A stretch of DNA of 64,000 nt from Paramacrobiotus metropolitanus (GCF_019649055.1 NW_026570238.1:1524385-1588384), one strand, 5' to 3'; shown: positions 25,917-39,290, counted from the stretch's first letter. Made by a program: numbers and translations. The notes: generated by a model from the letters alone, not told the origin.

Positions 25917-28496
25917 TCACAAGGCTTTTTTCGCCTTAACAGATTTTGTTTTCTTTTCCGGAGTAATCTGAATGGTAAACGCCAACGACTTTTCAACCGG
26001 TGCCTGCAAACTGCATATAATTATTGTACTAGTACTTGTTTATGTTGATAGCAATGGTACGAATTGCACAATGCCAACCGTAAATTTTTCCGAACTGTTC
26101 TTTAAGTTCTTTTCCTTCGTTGTTGACACATTCACATGAAGAGCGTCCTGTATCTTCTTGAAGAAACCCTTATGTTTCTTTGGAACATCATCGTGTTTTT
26201 CGACTTTTTCCGAAAGAAAAGCGGCCTAAAAGTTCCATGGTAAGGTAAGCAGTCTTACCATTTGTACTATGTACAATACTAGTAGAGTGACACTAAACAC
26301 TGCTAATAAGTATGCCTAATTGATATTCATTTTGTTTATTTTCAGACACACCGCCGCTACATTTTCGTCTTTGTTACGTTCCTCTCCAGCACCGGAAGTC
26401 GAAACATTTGGATCCTGACGCCAGGCTGACACTCGGGACTCCACAGGATAGGATGACTTCAGATGCGGCTTTTGTGCTCTGTTTCTGCGTTCTAGTTCTT
26501 CCATGCGCGAAGGTGTATTGTCATTGTACCGAAACGAATCTACAAAGGAAATGATCACGATTTAGGGATGTGGCACAATAACCAGTTGGTGCGAGCGGAT
26601 GCATACATGATACAGCGATTTGATCGAATTCTCTTGTCAGTATTCGGCAGACTCGACTGCGGAAACTGAGTTATACCAAACAAACAGTATTCGCTACACC
26701 TACTGTTTCGTTCCTGAATCGGTTTCGCACGAATTAATAGATTTAGACCAAGTTACCGAATTATTGTTTTAAGTCGCATGCAATGTAGTACGTACAAGAT
26801 TCTGTTCGGCTCGAGACTGAATTTTGTGAAGCTCGTCGAGATAAACGATGATCAAACGCCGTTTCTTCATCAAAACGACAAGAATCGGAATGAAGAGATG
26901 TAAGAGAGCCGGTCCTGGAAATCGAAACCCAAATTAACAAACGCAGACGGAGTGTAACGAAGCAAAGTAAGCCGCTACGAATCCCACCAACAACAGAAAA
27001 TCGAAAAATTAAACGAAAATTAGGACATTTGTGGGCACTATGTACAATACAAATGCGTTACCATGTTTGGGCTTCCGGAACTCGGGAATAAGATTCGCTG
27101 GCTATCAGCTGCACGTCAGAAAAATTCTTGTCCGTGTGTAAATGCAGAATTGCGTTCTCTTTAACGCCAACAGCAACGAGTAAATGCTTACGCGTAGGTT
27201 AATAATTTAGCAGCGTCTGGGAACTCACCACAAGTAATAAAAGACCCAACGCTTTCTCGCTCTTTCTTTAATAATTCCACCTGTGCTGACCGATCGCTCA
27301 ACTGGCGTCGTAGATCAGAGATAACCACCATCAATTCTGAGTTGTTGACCGCCGCGGCACGCAGCCGCCGGATTTCCGCATCCTGCGCCGACAGTATCCG
27401 TTCCACATCCTTTCCTCGATCCAGCGATTCCGTTCGTAAAATAGCCTTGCCCTTCTTTGGCTCCTTTGATAACATGCTGGGTTTGTCTTGCGGTTCAGTT
27501 TGCGACTGAACATTATTGACCTGGCTGCGATCTTGCAACCGAGAAATCAGCGCCCGCAACTCGGCTAATTCAGAGTATAACTGGTCGTTTAGCTGCTGCA
27601 GACCAATGTTCTCTTTTCGTTCATATTGGAGATCGGTCTGAAATCGTGCTACAGCCGCGTTGAGCTGATTGATTTCTACTTCCAAAGCAATAATTTTGGC
27701 ATCGCGATCTGTGCTAGCGCTGCCGCGATTGTCTGTCGATTTTTCCAACTCGTCTTTCAATCCATCCAGCACATATATGTCACTGGTATTACGCAAACTG
27801 TCAGATTCATCCAGTAAAAAACTGTACTTGGTCTTCGAAACTTGCTCGCTGTTCGTTACTGGGAGTTCTTGTTCCATCAACTCTACAAAAGCAACGAAAA
27901 TCAGCGATCCAGCGGGCGAATAGACAAAGTAACGGCAATGATAATTTATCACATCACCATGAAGAGATGTTTGTAGTGACTTTGTACTGACTTTTCACAA
28001 GTAAATTCTGAATATAACAAGCATAATCCGATTGTACACAGACACTTATTTCAAATCTTGCTATCAACTTAACAAAACTTAACGAAGACTGCCAGAATGT
28101 TTTGGGTAAGGCCGTCAGGTAAAACTTCGTACCTGCAGACTGCCTCGACTTTTACCAAACCTACCCGCTGCCAAATGCGAACGTTCGCCCACTGGCCGTT
28201 GAGCGGCATTGCTGACAATGGATGGATCAGAATGCAGGGATCTGAGCAGGATTTCCTTGATGGTCCCTAATCCAGAGAACACCGTTGCCCATAACGCATT
28301 CTGCCTTTGGATGTCAAAATCGTCAGACTCGATGGCAGTCGCATTTTCGATTACTGTAAAATACGTTCACATCATCAACAATCTTCAAAATTTCTTTAAC
28401 TCGATCCAAGTCCAGAAAACCAATTGCAAACAGTAAAAAAACTAATCCTTAGTTAGAGGTGTTTAACAACCTACCTTCTCCTGGAGATGCTGCCAT
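25917..28496 (-). CDS. NuMA/Mud-like spindle-orientation protein (short form)
   Basis: Likely homologue of NuMA, which links LGN/Pins to dynein at the cell cortex. Exons: 28496-28475, 28353-28165, 27882 to about 27229, an exon ending at 27062 (start uncertain, near 27140), 26914-26796, 26539-26352, 26225-26079 and 26003-25917. The third exon is a coiled coil (heptads around IIALEVEINQLNAAVARFQ). Identification rests on two motifs: RMEELERRNRAQKPHLKSSY, close to the LGN-binding segment of vertebrate NuMA, and near the end KSLAFTIQITPEKK, resembling the NuMA tail QSMAFSILNTPKK. The region between is Ser/Arg-rich. The protein is far shorter than vertebrate NuMA and no N-terminal hook-like domain is seen. 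The junction between exons 3 and 4 is not resolved. Confidence 0.68.
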
Positions 28497-29501
28497 GATA
28501 CACAAGGAATTACAGCTTACATCCGAAGAAATAACCCTCCAATACCAGACTTCATTTATCAGATAGAAATAGAAATACAGAGATTAGTTCCACCACTACC
28601 TGTAGCCGATACAAATAAAAAATTATTACTAGTAATAACTACTAATAACTTAAAATTTTTACAGCAGTCAGCGATATGCACAACAGCAAAAGTACTCAAC
28701 TGGTTTTAGACAACGACCGCGAAGAACTACTGTCCTCGTAGTGTTTCTTGCCATACTTCTAGTCCGTGGATAACTGACAAAACCAACCGCTGCTGGTGCA
28801 CCCGGTAAACGGGGGCGGTTACTTGGCTATCTAATCACTGAAAAATAAAAATTGCTTAATAAGATATACGAGTAAATATACGTGGTTTTACGGAAAAAAA
28901 TCATTTTGTTGGAACAGTTGGATATTGCAGGCCTTTTTTCCAGTTGCTTCCTCGTTCTTATTGAAGTGTTTGCGCATGCACTTGCAGTACTCGCCAAATC
29001 GCACATAACTGGCTGTTTTATGATTGTTTTGACTAAATAACTGGGATTAATAAAAACAGGACGAAGGTAGCCGAAGGAAGGTTGGTTTTGATTTTGAGAA
29101 TGCAGCTTTGATGTTTACTTCAGCTCCACAGTCCTGCTTTGGCATAGAACACTGAGGCTGTAAATAATGACGGGCCAGTAAAAGTGAAGGCTGAAGGATT
29201 TCATGATATCCTGTATTCCTGGATCGTAGTTTCTCTAAAGGCTATGGTTCGCCAAACGTTTCTGGATTACTGATTTCACTGCAAAATCGATCCATCCACG
29301 AGGATAATGGTCAGCTTAGGAAGGGACACGACTTATATCAGTGTAAGTCATGATGGCATTCCCTGGGAACGCCGCTCTGATTTTCACCATCAGATTTTGC
29401 TTTTCTGCCTGCTAAGCATCACCATTGAATTTGGATGAATTACATGTTGGGTTCATCTGGTATACTCGTTGCAGAATCTAACTGAACGAACCGCTGACAG
29501 A
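28497..29501. other. Shared upstream region of divergent NuMA-like and TMEM192 genes
   Basis: About 1 kb between two divergent start codons, presumably holding both promoters. No ORF or repeat of note. Confidence 0.5.
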
Positions 29502-30918
29502 ATGGCGGATGTCGATACTGCTCAGTTAATCACGGAAGCGGACGAAGTGGCGTTCTGGGATATGGCTGGTAGCTCCAATGGATTTTCATCGGGTCTTATT
29601 CAGGGAGATGATGGCGAGACCCGATTTCACCCCATACGAAATATACCTCTGATTATTGCGGCAATAATCTGCGTGGTAATTTCCTCACTGTTTAGTCCCT
29701 GGCTAGTTCATTGGACTGTGAATTCAGAATTCTTAAAAGATTTGTTAAGTTTTTAATATTGATGATCATTAAATTGCAGATTTTTCGAAACCATAGACTT
29801 TTGCCATGCAACTGGGTACATATGAAACGCTTTGTTTTGCAGATCGCAAATGCCATGTTTTCGTTTATATTCCCGGAAATCTGCTCCGACAGGTGCAGGG
29901 GAATCACGGCCTTCGATATGATCGCTTATTTGCAAATTTCTGTATTTGCTGTGATGTTGGGAATCGATATTTGGCTGCGAAAAGTACATCTGACATCAAG
30001 AAATTGGGGATATTTGGAGTTCTACCGAAGAACGCGAATGATTCGTCGATTACCGTTTATCTCGACAACTTTGGGTGAGTGGAATTGCGATACAGATATT
30101 TTACTTTCGGTTTTCAGTCTTCGGTTTATCGCACATCTGAGAGATAATTTAAAGTTTTACAGTTTTACAACCGAGGTCTTTCCAGTAAAGAAATTGTAGT
30201 TACTACTTAATGTAAGAGTATGGATCGGGTAGTGGAAAACTTTTGGATATCTTTGAAATTTATGTTAGCCATATTTATCAGTTAAAAGTACCTCTGTATT
30301 TCTCGTATGTCTTAAAAGTATCTCTCTCTCGTAGGTCTGGCTAGCTTTTTGCTGGTTACCATCTTGACGGATGAGCTTTGCCAGGATAAAATTCACTGCG
30401 TCAAGAATTTTACACGTGCGAACGCTGCACAGCTGGTTTGTTGTCTGGAAGTGGCGGCAATAATTCCTATTTGTGCTTTCTATTTACGTAAGATTTATGT
30501 TGCCTGCGACGGTGGTTACTTCTAATGTCGGACAATCTTACATAATTTTCATTACAGTTATCAGTTACCGGTTCAACAAAGCGCGAGACACACCGGATGT
30601 GCTCCAGGAAGACTTGAGCACCGAGAGAATCTTGCAGACATCTATAAACCATGGATCACAAGTTGGCTTTAAGTACTAACCTGACTTTCCCGTAACAGCA
30701 TGCGTTCTTAACTATGTTACAATATTTGTCTGTTATTTAAGCCGTTTTATATAAAGGCGCATCAAATTCTTTTCAGAGATCACACTTTCAAGGAGGATTT
30801 GCTTGAAAAGCAGTCAGATGAAATCTTGTATCTCAAGAAACGCAATGCGTATCTTTCGTCTCGCCTCTTGCTCCTGACTCGCCAACTAAATTCCGCTGGC
30901 GAATTATCTGCGGTCTGA
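29502..30918 (+). CDS. TMEM192: TMEM192 homologue, late endosome/lysosome membrane protein
   Basis: Four-helix protein of the lysosomal membrane; its molecular function is still poorly known. Exons 29502-29717, 29780-30074, 30335-30487, 30558-30672 and 30777-30918 total 921 nt, 306 aa (human 271). Matches along the whole family: RFHPIRNIPLII before TM1, then TM1-TM2, then SRNWGYLEFYRRTRMIRRL (human has RNRGYNLIYRSTRHLKRL), TM3 and TM4, the RFNKARDTPDVLQED segment after TM4, and the C-terminal coiled coil EKQSDEILYLKKRNAYLSSR. The acidic N-terminus is cytosolic in the family. Every junction keeps phase. Convergent with the SNAP29 gene, 402 nt away. Confidence 0.93.
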
Positions 30919-31320
30919 TTTTGCTCAAGAGTTCAGACTCTCAGCTCCGTTCCTTTTCTATTGTTCATTTGTTGGCAAGTTTTTTTGTGATCACATTTGT
31001 TACCCGTATCGTAAAGTACTAATATAAAAACTTTGCTATTTAATTTAATTAGGAGAATCTTGCAGTGAAATTGATCGACTAGATGTGCGCTTGAAAGAAT
31101 ACGAGTGAACCTTGTGCGTTATCTTCTTGAAATGTTTTGATATTTAACTGCCATTGAATACGTATACGGTATATCTACCGGAATATGATAAATCTAATGA
31201 AATTCATAATCAACAGAACAGTGTCTTATGTCACCGAGAAGTCAAAACAGAATAAGAAATCTAAATGTAGCATAAAAGTCTGTACACCGGAATGAGCTAA
31301 GAGTCTGACAATGCGGACGT

Positions 31321-32568
31321 CTACTTTTTCTTCCCGAGAATTTTGTCGATACTCTTCTGCTGGTCGCCCATCTTACTGCTAACACGGTCGGTTTTCGTTG
31401 ACATATCATCCAGCAGTTTGTTCTGCTGTTCAATCTCCGTCCCCAGCCCTTCCGCCAAACCCTTCAAACGCGAAAGCCCTAACGACATTTGATCGAGATT
31501 GGAGTCCAGCGCCTTGTCAAACTGCTTACTCGCAGAATAAGCAGACTGAGGAGTATTCCTGCTTGGCTGAGGAGGGATATCAGCTGAGCTGCTCCGAGGT
31601 TTACCAGGCTCGGAGGCGGCTTGTGCAGAAGAGGATTCGACAACACTGCGAAGACTGCTCGAGCTGCTGGAAACTGTTGTTTTCGCTGGTTCCGCGGGTT
31701 TGGATGTCCACCAGTTTTTGATTCCACCGAAAACACTGCGGATGTTATTGAGATGCTTCTGCGACTGATCCAGTGTGGTGTTCATTTCGTCTAAATTCCG
31801 ATTTGTACGTTCTAGCTGCTCTCGCTGGGCGAGAAGTTCCTGCAGAAGTCAGCGTTACATATTAATAGATCTGTTACTTATCTGTAACTTGAAAATTTAG
31901 TTAATCTTGTCACTCGTCAGACTGATTAAAACAGGCGATGCATGCATAGTATGGTGTGCTCAAATCGAAAATTTCAAAATACAAAAGAAAAGTTCAAAAA
32001 TGAAGCAGAAAAACTGAATCATTATTAGTGCAAATCCCAAAACTTTCGAATAAATCTAAAAACTTCTACCATTAAAATAATTTTCAGTTTTTGAGCTGGA
32101 TTACATGACACATCTGACTTTAGATGGGATCTCTGTGTCTGCATCCATTACAACTTATTTTAAAAGTGTTACATTATATTAAGCAAAGCTGCAAAAGATG
32201 AATTCTTGAATCTCACTTCAAGATACCTGTGCTGCCGCTGTCCCCACTGCTTCGGACTCGTCGATTACCAGCAACGATTTAGCGGTCATATGTAGCGTTC
32301 TATCCTGGATTGTCTGCACCTCCTGCTGGTACAGTTCGCGCGGCGACAACAGCTTCTCGTGAGCGTCGCCGTATGGTGCGCCTCCCTGATCAGGCTTCCT
32401 CCGCGGTGCGACATCTGGAGAATCTTCATCTTCAAATGGATTAGAGGAAGCCTTTTTGTTGCTTCGGAAATAAGAGGAGAAATCATCGTCCTGATTGTCG
32501 TCAAAAAAATTCGTTTTGGAGTTCTGTTTTGGCTGGCTTTTTCCAGCTGCATTGTTCTCTTTGGCCAT
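31321..32568 (-). CDS. SNAP29: SNAP29-like Qb/Qc SNARE
   Basis: SNARE that pairs with syntaxin-17 and VAMP7/8 for autophagosome-lysosome fusion and with other syntaxins in trafficking. Exons 32568-32227 and 31839-31321 total 861 nt, 286 aa (human 258). Exon 1 has the acidic N-terminus with an NPF motif (SSNPFEDED, a possible EH-domain ligand as in SNAP29) and begins the first SNARE helix. Exon 2 completes it (ELLAQREQLERTNRNLDEMN). A Ser/Pro-rich linker follows, and the C-terminal helix contains LGTEIEQQNKLLDDM. The linker has no cysteine cluster, as expected for SNAP29 and unlike SNAP25, so membrane attachment is probably through partners. The start at 32568 is the first ATG; no upstream coding sequence seen. 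Confidence 0.92.
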
Positions 32569-32937
32569 TTCGCGATCGAAATCCAGCTTGATAAAATTTC
32601 TCAACCAGTTACGAGTTACGATGTTTCAAACGTCATATACACTCTGCTGATATAAAATACAAAACAACAGAATATCATGGAGTCGTCAGGTGTAATGAGA
32701 GACAAAGTTTGAAAACAAGCATTACAAGCTTTTAAAAATAAATTTGAAAGTGTCCGTATGGCGTATACGATCTGAAAAATGAAACTACGGTAACAGTTCA
32801 TTTTTAAGGCTTGATTAGTCTCTACTCTCTAGGCTTGAAAGTTCAAACTGTATGCAGCATTGGGTTGCTTATGTACATTTCTGCTGCTACTCAAGGCGGC
32901 AGCAGCTTCCGCAAGTGAGGATATTACGGACTGCAGA

Positions 32938-33044
32938 TACTGTATTGTCGAGTCAACTTGCCACCTTTTCTTACAGCGAGTTGTATGCTAATCGGATACG
33001 ACTCACTGTAAAAAAAGGTGGCAAGTTGACTCGACAATACAGTA
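32938..33044. repeat. Near-perfect inverted repeat (hairpin)
   Basis: Two 44-nt arms (32938-32981 and 33001-33044) are reverse complements with two mismatches, around a 19-nt centre that itself pairs partly. A single transcript would fold into a ~49-bp stem. No transposase or flanking duplication seen; it may be a tiny MITE-like foldback or a hairpin-RNA source. Confidence 0.85.
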
Positions 33045-33801
33045 TTACGAGAGCTGCTCTCATAAACGAGCTTCCGTTTGGTACAGGCAACAGATCTACC
33101 GTATGAACCTATAATTAAAACACTTATACAGTAACAATTTTTCCGAGTGATCTTTCGTTATAAAATTATAGTTTTCAGAACACAATAGCAAGCTTTTTAC
33201 ACAAAGCAGCAACAAATTAAAGAAGAGTTGCCAAGAGTAATAAGTAACTAATATAATAACAAATTAAGTAATTAAATTAACATCCCATTCTCAAGGTAAA
33301 AATCACTTAATTTATTTCTGCAATTGAAAATTTTGTCGACAGTCTGTCGCAGTCATAACTCGTATGCCTACATTATTAATCCGCGCAGAACTACGTACTC
33401 GTTCACTAATACTCAAATATTATATATTCGAGTAATTTGTATCTCAAAGCGTAAACTGTTAGGTGTTAGCACTTTGCGGTTAGACACCATAGCATCTACA
33501 GAAGTACTAATACACAATTTTTGAACCGAATGTTGTGCGTATCGTCTGAAGTTAACTACTGTCAGCTTTTTTATTTACGAATTAACTTTTGGTTTTTGGC
33601 TAACTGACTAGCACACCATTTCACGCAACAAAAGGGTGATAAAAAATCTATACGAAGTGCAGGGTATAATAAGTGTAACTTTTATTCGGCTTCGGCCAGC
33701 ATACATAATAAATCGCCTGCGCAGGTTTACACTAATTAAAAGCATCATATATAAGTTCAATTTCAACAGTTCGATCAAACATGTGCAAACGACAGTAGGT
33801 T

Positions 33802-33861
33802 TTGCTGACCTTTTGCCGCGGTGTTACCGAATTGCTGACCTTTTGCCGCGGTGCTACCGAA
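33802..33861. repeat. 30-bp tandem duplication
   Basis: Two adjacent 30-nt copies beginning TTGCTGACCTTTTGCCGCGG differ at one position. Looks like a recent local slippage event. Confidence 0.9.
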
Positions 33862-35438
33862 TTTAAACTGGAAGAATCATTTCTGTTCTTTTTCCCTTAT
33901 GCCATGTACCACAATAAGTATTGTACGTAGCCGTTTTTTGTAGGATACGTTTTATTGGCTGTAATTTGTTGAACAAGTGTATTTCAAAGATTGGTGAAAT
34001 TTCGTTTGGATCAAAATAGCCAATTTAATAGTAATCAGCGTAACACGATACGCAACGCCCTTTCGTGAACTCCGGGTTGGTAATAACAGAGACGATCTTG
34101 TTGCACTTCCTGTGACGCAATTACAGCGCATTCCATGCAGATGCATGTAATTCATTAACAAGTAAAGTTTATTTAAGAAAACTAAACCCATGTTTTTAAT
34201 TCACATGTTTATGGATATTCAATAAATCTTGTTAGTAAGCGCATAATTCACATCCGCAACTAAAAATTTGTTAGATACACCCATGTTATAATTTTATTTT
34301 ACTTTTGGCTTAAAAGCAAATTTGACTTAATCAACTCAATTTGCTTACTTCAACTTAAACTATGTAAAACCGAACATACGGCCGCGGCATTATATCACCT
34401 TTTACTCCGGTAATTCCGACATATATAGTGCCAAAAGTCTTACTTTAACTGTAAGTGCAACGACTTGCTCATCCAGATATAGGTAATCAGTTTGTAATGG
34501 CTTAAAATGTTTAATACTCGAAGCGAATATTGCCTGCACTTACTGTCTCCAGTTATTAAAATACTAAAATAACATTTAATAAACGACGAGCCATGGCCAA
34601 TTCGATGCCAGTAAAAAAAGAGCGGCATAGGCCAAGAATTATAACTAAAAATAATATTTCAAGTCAATGGTTTGTGTAACAACCCTGTACAGTGCATTTG
34701 CATATACTGTATACAGTGCATCACAAATTCCCAATGAAATAGCGGCGTGCACGGAAGCTGATGGAAGTGCACGTCGTGCACATGCTCCTGCACCATCCGG
34801 CCTCCTCCAGGCTCCGATTGGCGCCGATGCCACCTTGGCGCTGCGAACTGCGTTTCCTTATGAACTGTCAGGGTTTTGGTACTTATAATGTCGGTTCCAC
34901 TAAATCTTTTCCCGTCTTGAGTATCTGTTGCTGTAAAATACATAATGTAAGCACAGTGTAAGACCTGTGAGGAATACGGCAACCATACAAGTGGCAGCAC
35001 AATAGAACAACGAGGTAAAACAAATCCATCCTGTGTTATCCCGAGATTTGTTCCATCTCCAGCAGCGCCGGAGCTACGAAAGACCGCATTTTTGTACGCC
35101 CAATACATGGAACAATTCTGATAGTGTTGATGACAGATGAGATGGTGTGTTTGAAACCCTGCCGCCAGCTGATCGTGAAGGTCACGAACGTGTGATTCGG
35201 CAGATTCGCTAGTGTGAACATCAAATCCCTATCATGCTTGCATACGTATACATTACTGTGTACCTTGACAGTTGCCGCATTATACCTCAGAGGTTGGTTA
35301 TATCCGTATCTTTAAAATCGAGTTTCGCTGGGGATACATGTGGCTAAATGAAATCGGCTCTGTTGTCAACATTGTTTTTCCTTGGGATGCAAAAACGATC
35401 TGCTGGAGTGCCATTTCACTTTGACCCACAGAACAGTC

Positions 35439-38400
35439 ATGTCAACATCCAGTGATTGTATGGACGAATACAATGTCACATCTGGCAATTCGAGCTCGTA
35501 TAACAATGCGTACAGGACTCGGGATGAAGATTTGGCGCAGGTATTTATTTTTTAAAAGTCGCAATCAGTATTTTTCAGCACGACGAGCCTTACAATTGTT
35601 AGTATCGTGCATAATTATCTGACATGTCTATACTGTAGTGAACGCTACTGCGTAAAAAATACCTTATGCCGGACGCCGGTTAGGTGCAAACAGCTCTCGA
35701 TAGTAAGAGATAAATTCCGAGCAGTCGTTTAGCGGTCTTTTATAAAATGCCATCATGTACTCCGTTTGATAATTATGACATTGTTTTATCAAAATACCAT
35801 ACAACATGCAAGCTTAGCTCGCACGGTCTGTGAGATTTTTAAAGCGGTTTTCATAACCGTGCTTCATTAATTTTTGATCTAATCTCCAATATGCAAGTAC
35901 GGATACTGTGTTGCATTAATCTGAACTTTTAAGTTATTATAATCTTACTCGGGCGCCTTGATACAGTTACGTTAATTGAATATTTGCGAGTATAATTATG
36001 TAGAAAGTTTGATGCACAAAAGTTTTTCGCAGTAAAAATTACTTTCTTTTGCGTAAACACCAGTAAGTATTAACAATGGTGCAATACTATGTTGGTATGT
36101 TGGTTTGGTATCTTCCTGTTGCACAAAGCAATTGGTTGCAGCTTCGGTTTTATCTGCGAGATTATTCCTTTGTGCATTCATGCTCCTATAACTTAGTCGC
36201 GGTGACGAAGAACCTGATGTTTTTAAAATGAAAGTTGTCGTGGCACCTGCCTTTGTTTTACGAAAAAAATAATGCATAAATGCATCGCCTTTAAACATTG
36301 ACGAAGCAGTTTTAAAGTTACACACTTATTGTGGATGCAGAATATGTCCTCTAATTACATAAAATTTTACAATGGTAAAAAAATATTTTGCAGGAATTAT
36401 GGTGACAGAATATTTTCGTCACAAATTACTTTCGTCGTGAATTAAACTTTGATATGAACATACATTATAATTTACAGCGAGACGTTTAAATGAGTTTCTC
36501 AATTGATATTGATTTTTTTTAGCTGGAAATAGCCTTAATGGGAGTCTGCTTTGGTGTAGCTTTTGTTGGCAACATGGCTGTTCTTATTGTGCTTCTGCTG
36601 CGTCGACAAAAAATCACAAGGATGTACTACTTTATATTACATCTTTCCCTGGCTGATCTCTCTGTGGCATTCCTCAACGTTCTTCCACAAATGATCTGGG
36701 ATATCACATGGCGCTTCAAAGGCAACGATTTCCTATGTAAAACTGTTAAATTTTGTCAAGTGTTCTCCATATACCTTTCGGCTTGGATATTGGTCATGAT
36801 GTGTAAGTGAAACTGTTCAATCGAAGACTGTCTGATCGACAAAATATTCTAATCATACTGGAAAAAAGTGCATGTAAGGTTAACGGCATTTAGAAAATCA
36901 ATTTTTAACCGGCTTTTTGCTTGAACATGCATAACTCATCAATAAATTACAGCAAAACATTTCACTGATCACGCAATCAAGAAATGTCGACATATTAATC
37001 GATAAAGATCTATCGAATTGTTTTTGCACAACTTTTCATCGTACAGTCGTCACAAAACAAATCGTAAAAAAACTGTGCTTATTGGATGAAAGTAAATTAT
37101 TTATCCAGTGCTACGGCGATAGAAGTATACACACAATGATCGATTTTTACTAGTTGTATGTAGTCGAACGCTACATGACGGAATATGCGCAATTGGTCTG
37201 TGAAATTGCAGGTTACGATCGAATGATGGCCATTTGTTATCCGCTAAACAGTTATTCTTGGCGCGGTCGGCGTTGTCAAGTGATGATATTGACGGCGTGG
37301 ATCATCTCGATTTTGTGCTCATTACCACAGATTTTTGTATTTTCCCAACAGCAAATACTCCCCGGCGTTTTTGACTGTTGGGCCTCGTTTATCGAACCAT
37401 GGGGTTGGTTGGCCATTTCCATTTTAATGACAATTACATTATAGATAAATTAGTGTACATTCTTCATGCTTGTTCCTTATCTGCTTTTTGCAGGCTCCAA
37501 AATGTATGTGGCCTGGTTTGCCTTCAGTATTTACCTTTTTCCATTGATTTTGCAAATATTCAGCTATTCCAAAGTTATCCAAACAGTATGGAAGGTAATC
37601 ATGTGGCTTTGAAGGCGATCGATAATTCACCTTTGACGATCAAGTATATGGCAATATTAATCAATTATTCATATACAGGTAATACGCCTCAAGGAAAACG
37701 GTGCCTTAAAAATCAAACCCGGCGGTAAAGCGTCAGTGGTGCAAAGGTCACGTAACTCGCTTTCACGGAAAAGTACAGTTTCCCAGTCTTCCTTGCCGAT
37801 TCTTAATGCGCGCTCATCTGTCGGACGGACGACTCATTCCACTTATCGGAGAGTGTATAACAGAACTAAACTCTTAACAGGTGCAGTAATTTTCGCAGTA
37901 ATCAATGGTAACAAACAGCCTCCAGTTTAGCCGGCAGTTAAAGGGCTGTACCGCTATTTTATTTATGGGAACGTACTCCCACAGATTTTATAATTCATTA
38001 AATTTTAAAGCTGTGCGCAGTTGTAGCTTAAATAATTGTTTCGTGGAAGCATTAGATTGAAAATTACGCGTGCGCCTTCTTAATCGATTTATGCGTCTTC
38101 TTTATCGAGTAATAAAAGCATGCAATATGCATAGAACAAAACGGTTACGCGAAGAGCCACTTAGCAAAGAAATGACAAAGGAACTACTTTGTACATCCAT
38201 TAAGAGCAAAAACTAATTTACATTTGTGAAAATTTATGAAATTAAAAATGAATAGAAAAAGATTTGTCAAGAGATAGCTCCTTATGGTTAGATGCAACGC
38301 AGATGGTCAACCAAGCGCACTGTAGCTATTGCTTCGACCCTCGAAACATACGACTGTCGACCCGCAAGGCATTCGTACGAGTACACTTTTAATGATGCCT

Positions 38401-39290
38401 TTTAATGATGCATGGCAAATTAATCCAGCTAGTGAGTATCTAGACGTTCCAGACAAATTTTTGCCGGTGCTAATGCAAATTCTAAATTGTCAATTTTGTG
38501 TGATGCACTAATTAATTGAATTTTTATTCGACTGCGGTGTAACAACCGACTAAGCTGCAGGAAATGCGATACTTAAGACGAATTTAAAGTGTAATTTGTA
38601 AGGTACATAATTGTAATATTTGTTTATATCAGGAAAGCGCTGCGGCGTGGTGCAAGCGTAATTGCTATCTTTCATTGGAAAACGGAGCTTTTATTCCTTA
38701 ACTTCGTAGCACATTTGGTCACTACGACTGCCGCAAACTACAGTTGTCACTGGAAGTCAATAATCAATGATTGTGTTGAAATCACACATTATGTTGTTCG
38801 ATGAAAGCAGTGTATAACGGGTATTTTCATTATCGTTGTAGTGAAGCTGACGGCAGTTGTGATTGTATGCTACATTGTATGCTGGTCGCCGTTCATATTT
38901 GCGCTTCTATGGACCACATTTTTCCCGGAATTGTCCAATTTAACGAGTTCCAGTGAAAAACTATTTGCCATCCTCTTGTTGCTGGCTAATCTGAATTCAT
39001 GCACAAATCCGTGGATTTATTTATTTTTTAGTTTACGAAAGTATGTACGGTGTCAGGCCAACTGGTCGCGGTTGTCGCGTCGCGGTGCTGGTACTCCCGG
39101 TCGATCGGCCGGCAGTACATTTAGCCACAATAGTGAAGTGCAGGAAGAAGAAGGTGGCGCCGAGGAAACTCGACCCCATCGACCACACTATCACACCATG
39201 AATCCGTTTCAGCGGCGCAAAGACATCTTCGGCATATCGCTGGCTATCGTCAACAGTCGGGAAGATGTGAACGCCGTGGTGAGGTTGTGA
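35439..39290 (+). CDS. Vasopressin/oxytocin-type neuropeptide receptor
   Basis: Class A GPCR of the oxytocin/vasopressin/inotocin group. Exons 35439-35540, 36523-36802, 37212-37403, 37494-37594, 37679-37880 and 38842-39290 total 1326 nt, 441 aa, all in phase. Landmarks: TM1 with GNMAVLIVLLL, TM2 with HLSLADLSVAFLNVLPQ (LADL), TM3 ending MMCYDRMMAICYPLN (DRM for DRY), and ECL2 with DCWASFIEPWG spliced to SKMYVAW. The F-x-x-PWG-x-x-x-Y-x-x-W pattern is typical of this receptor group. TM6 has YIVCWSPFIFALLW and TM7 NSCTNPWIYLFFS. ICL3 is long, basic and Ser-rich. N-glycosylation sites (NVT, NSS) lie in the short N-terminal exon. CCAP-type receptors are the main alternative. Confidence 0.88.

Larger units (their letters stand above)
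32569..35438. other. Intergenic, about 2.9 kb
   Basis: Between SNAP29 and the peptide-receptor start. Holds an inverted repeat (32938-33044) and a 30-bp tandem duplication (33802-33861), annotated separately. Around 34660-35224 several overlapping minus-strand ORFs could include exons (plausible AG/GT pairs near 34960 and 34930), but no protein family is recognisable, so I do not call a gene. Confidence 0.45.

Noticed and set aside
33802-33861. Possible CRISPR-like or regulatory repeat
   Set aside because: Only two adjacent copies, no spacers; a simple tandem duplication.
34659-35224. Cluster of minus-strand ORFs possibly forming a small membrane protein
   Set aside because: Several mutually exclusive frames with equal merit and no family match; not supportable as a gene.
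35996-36325. 109-codon minus-strand ORF
   Set aside because: Inside the first intron of the peptide receptor, opposite strand, no coding features.
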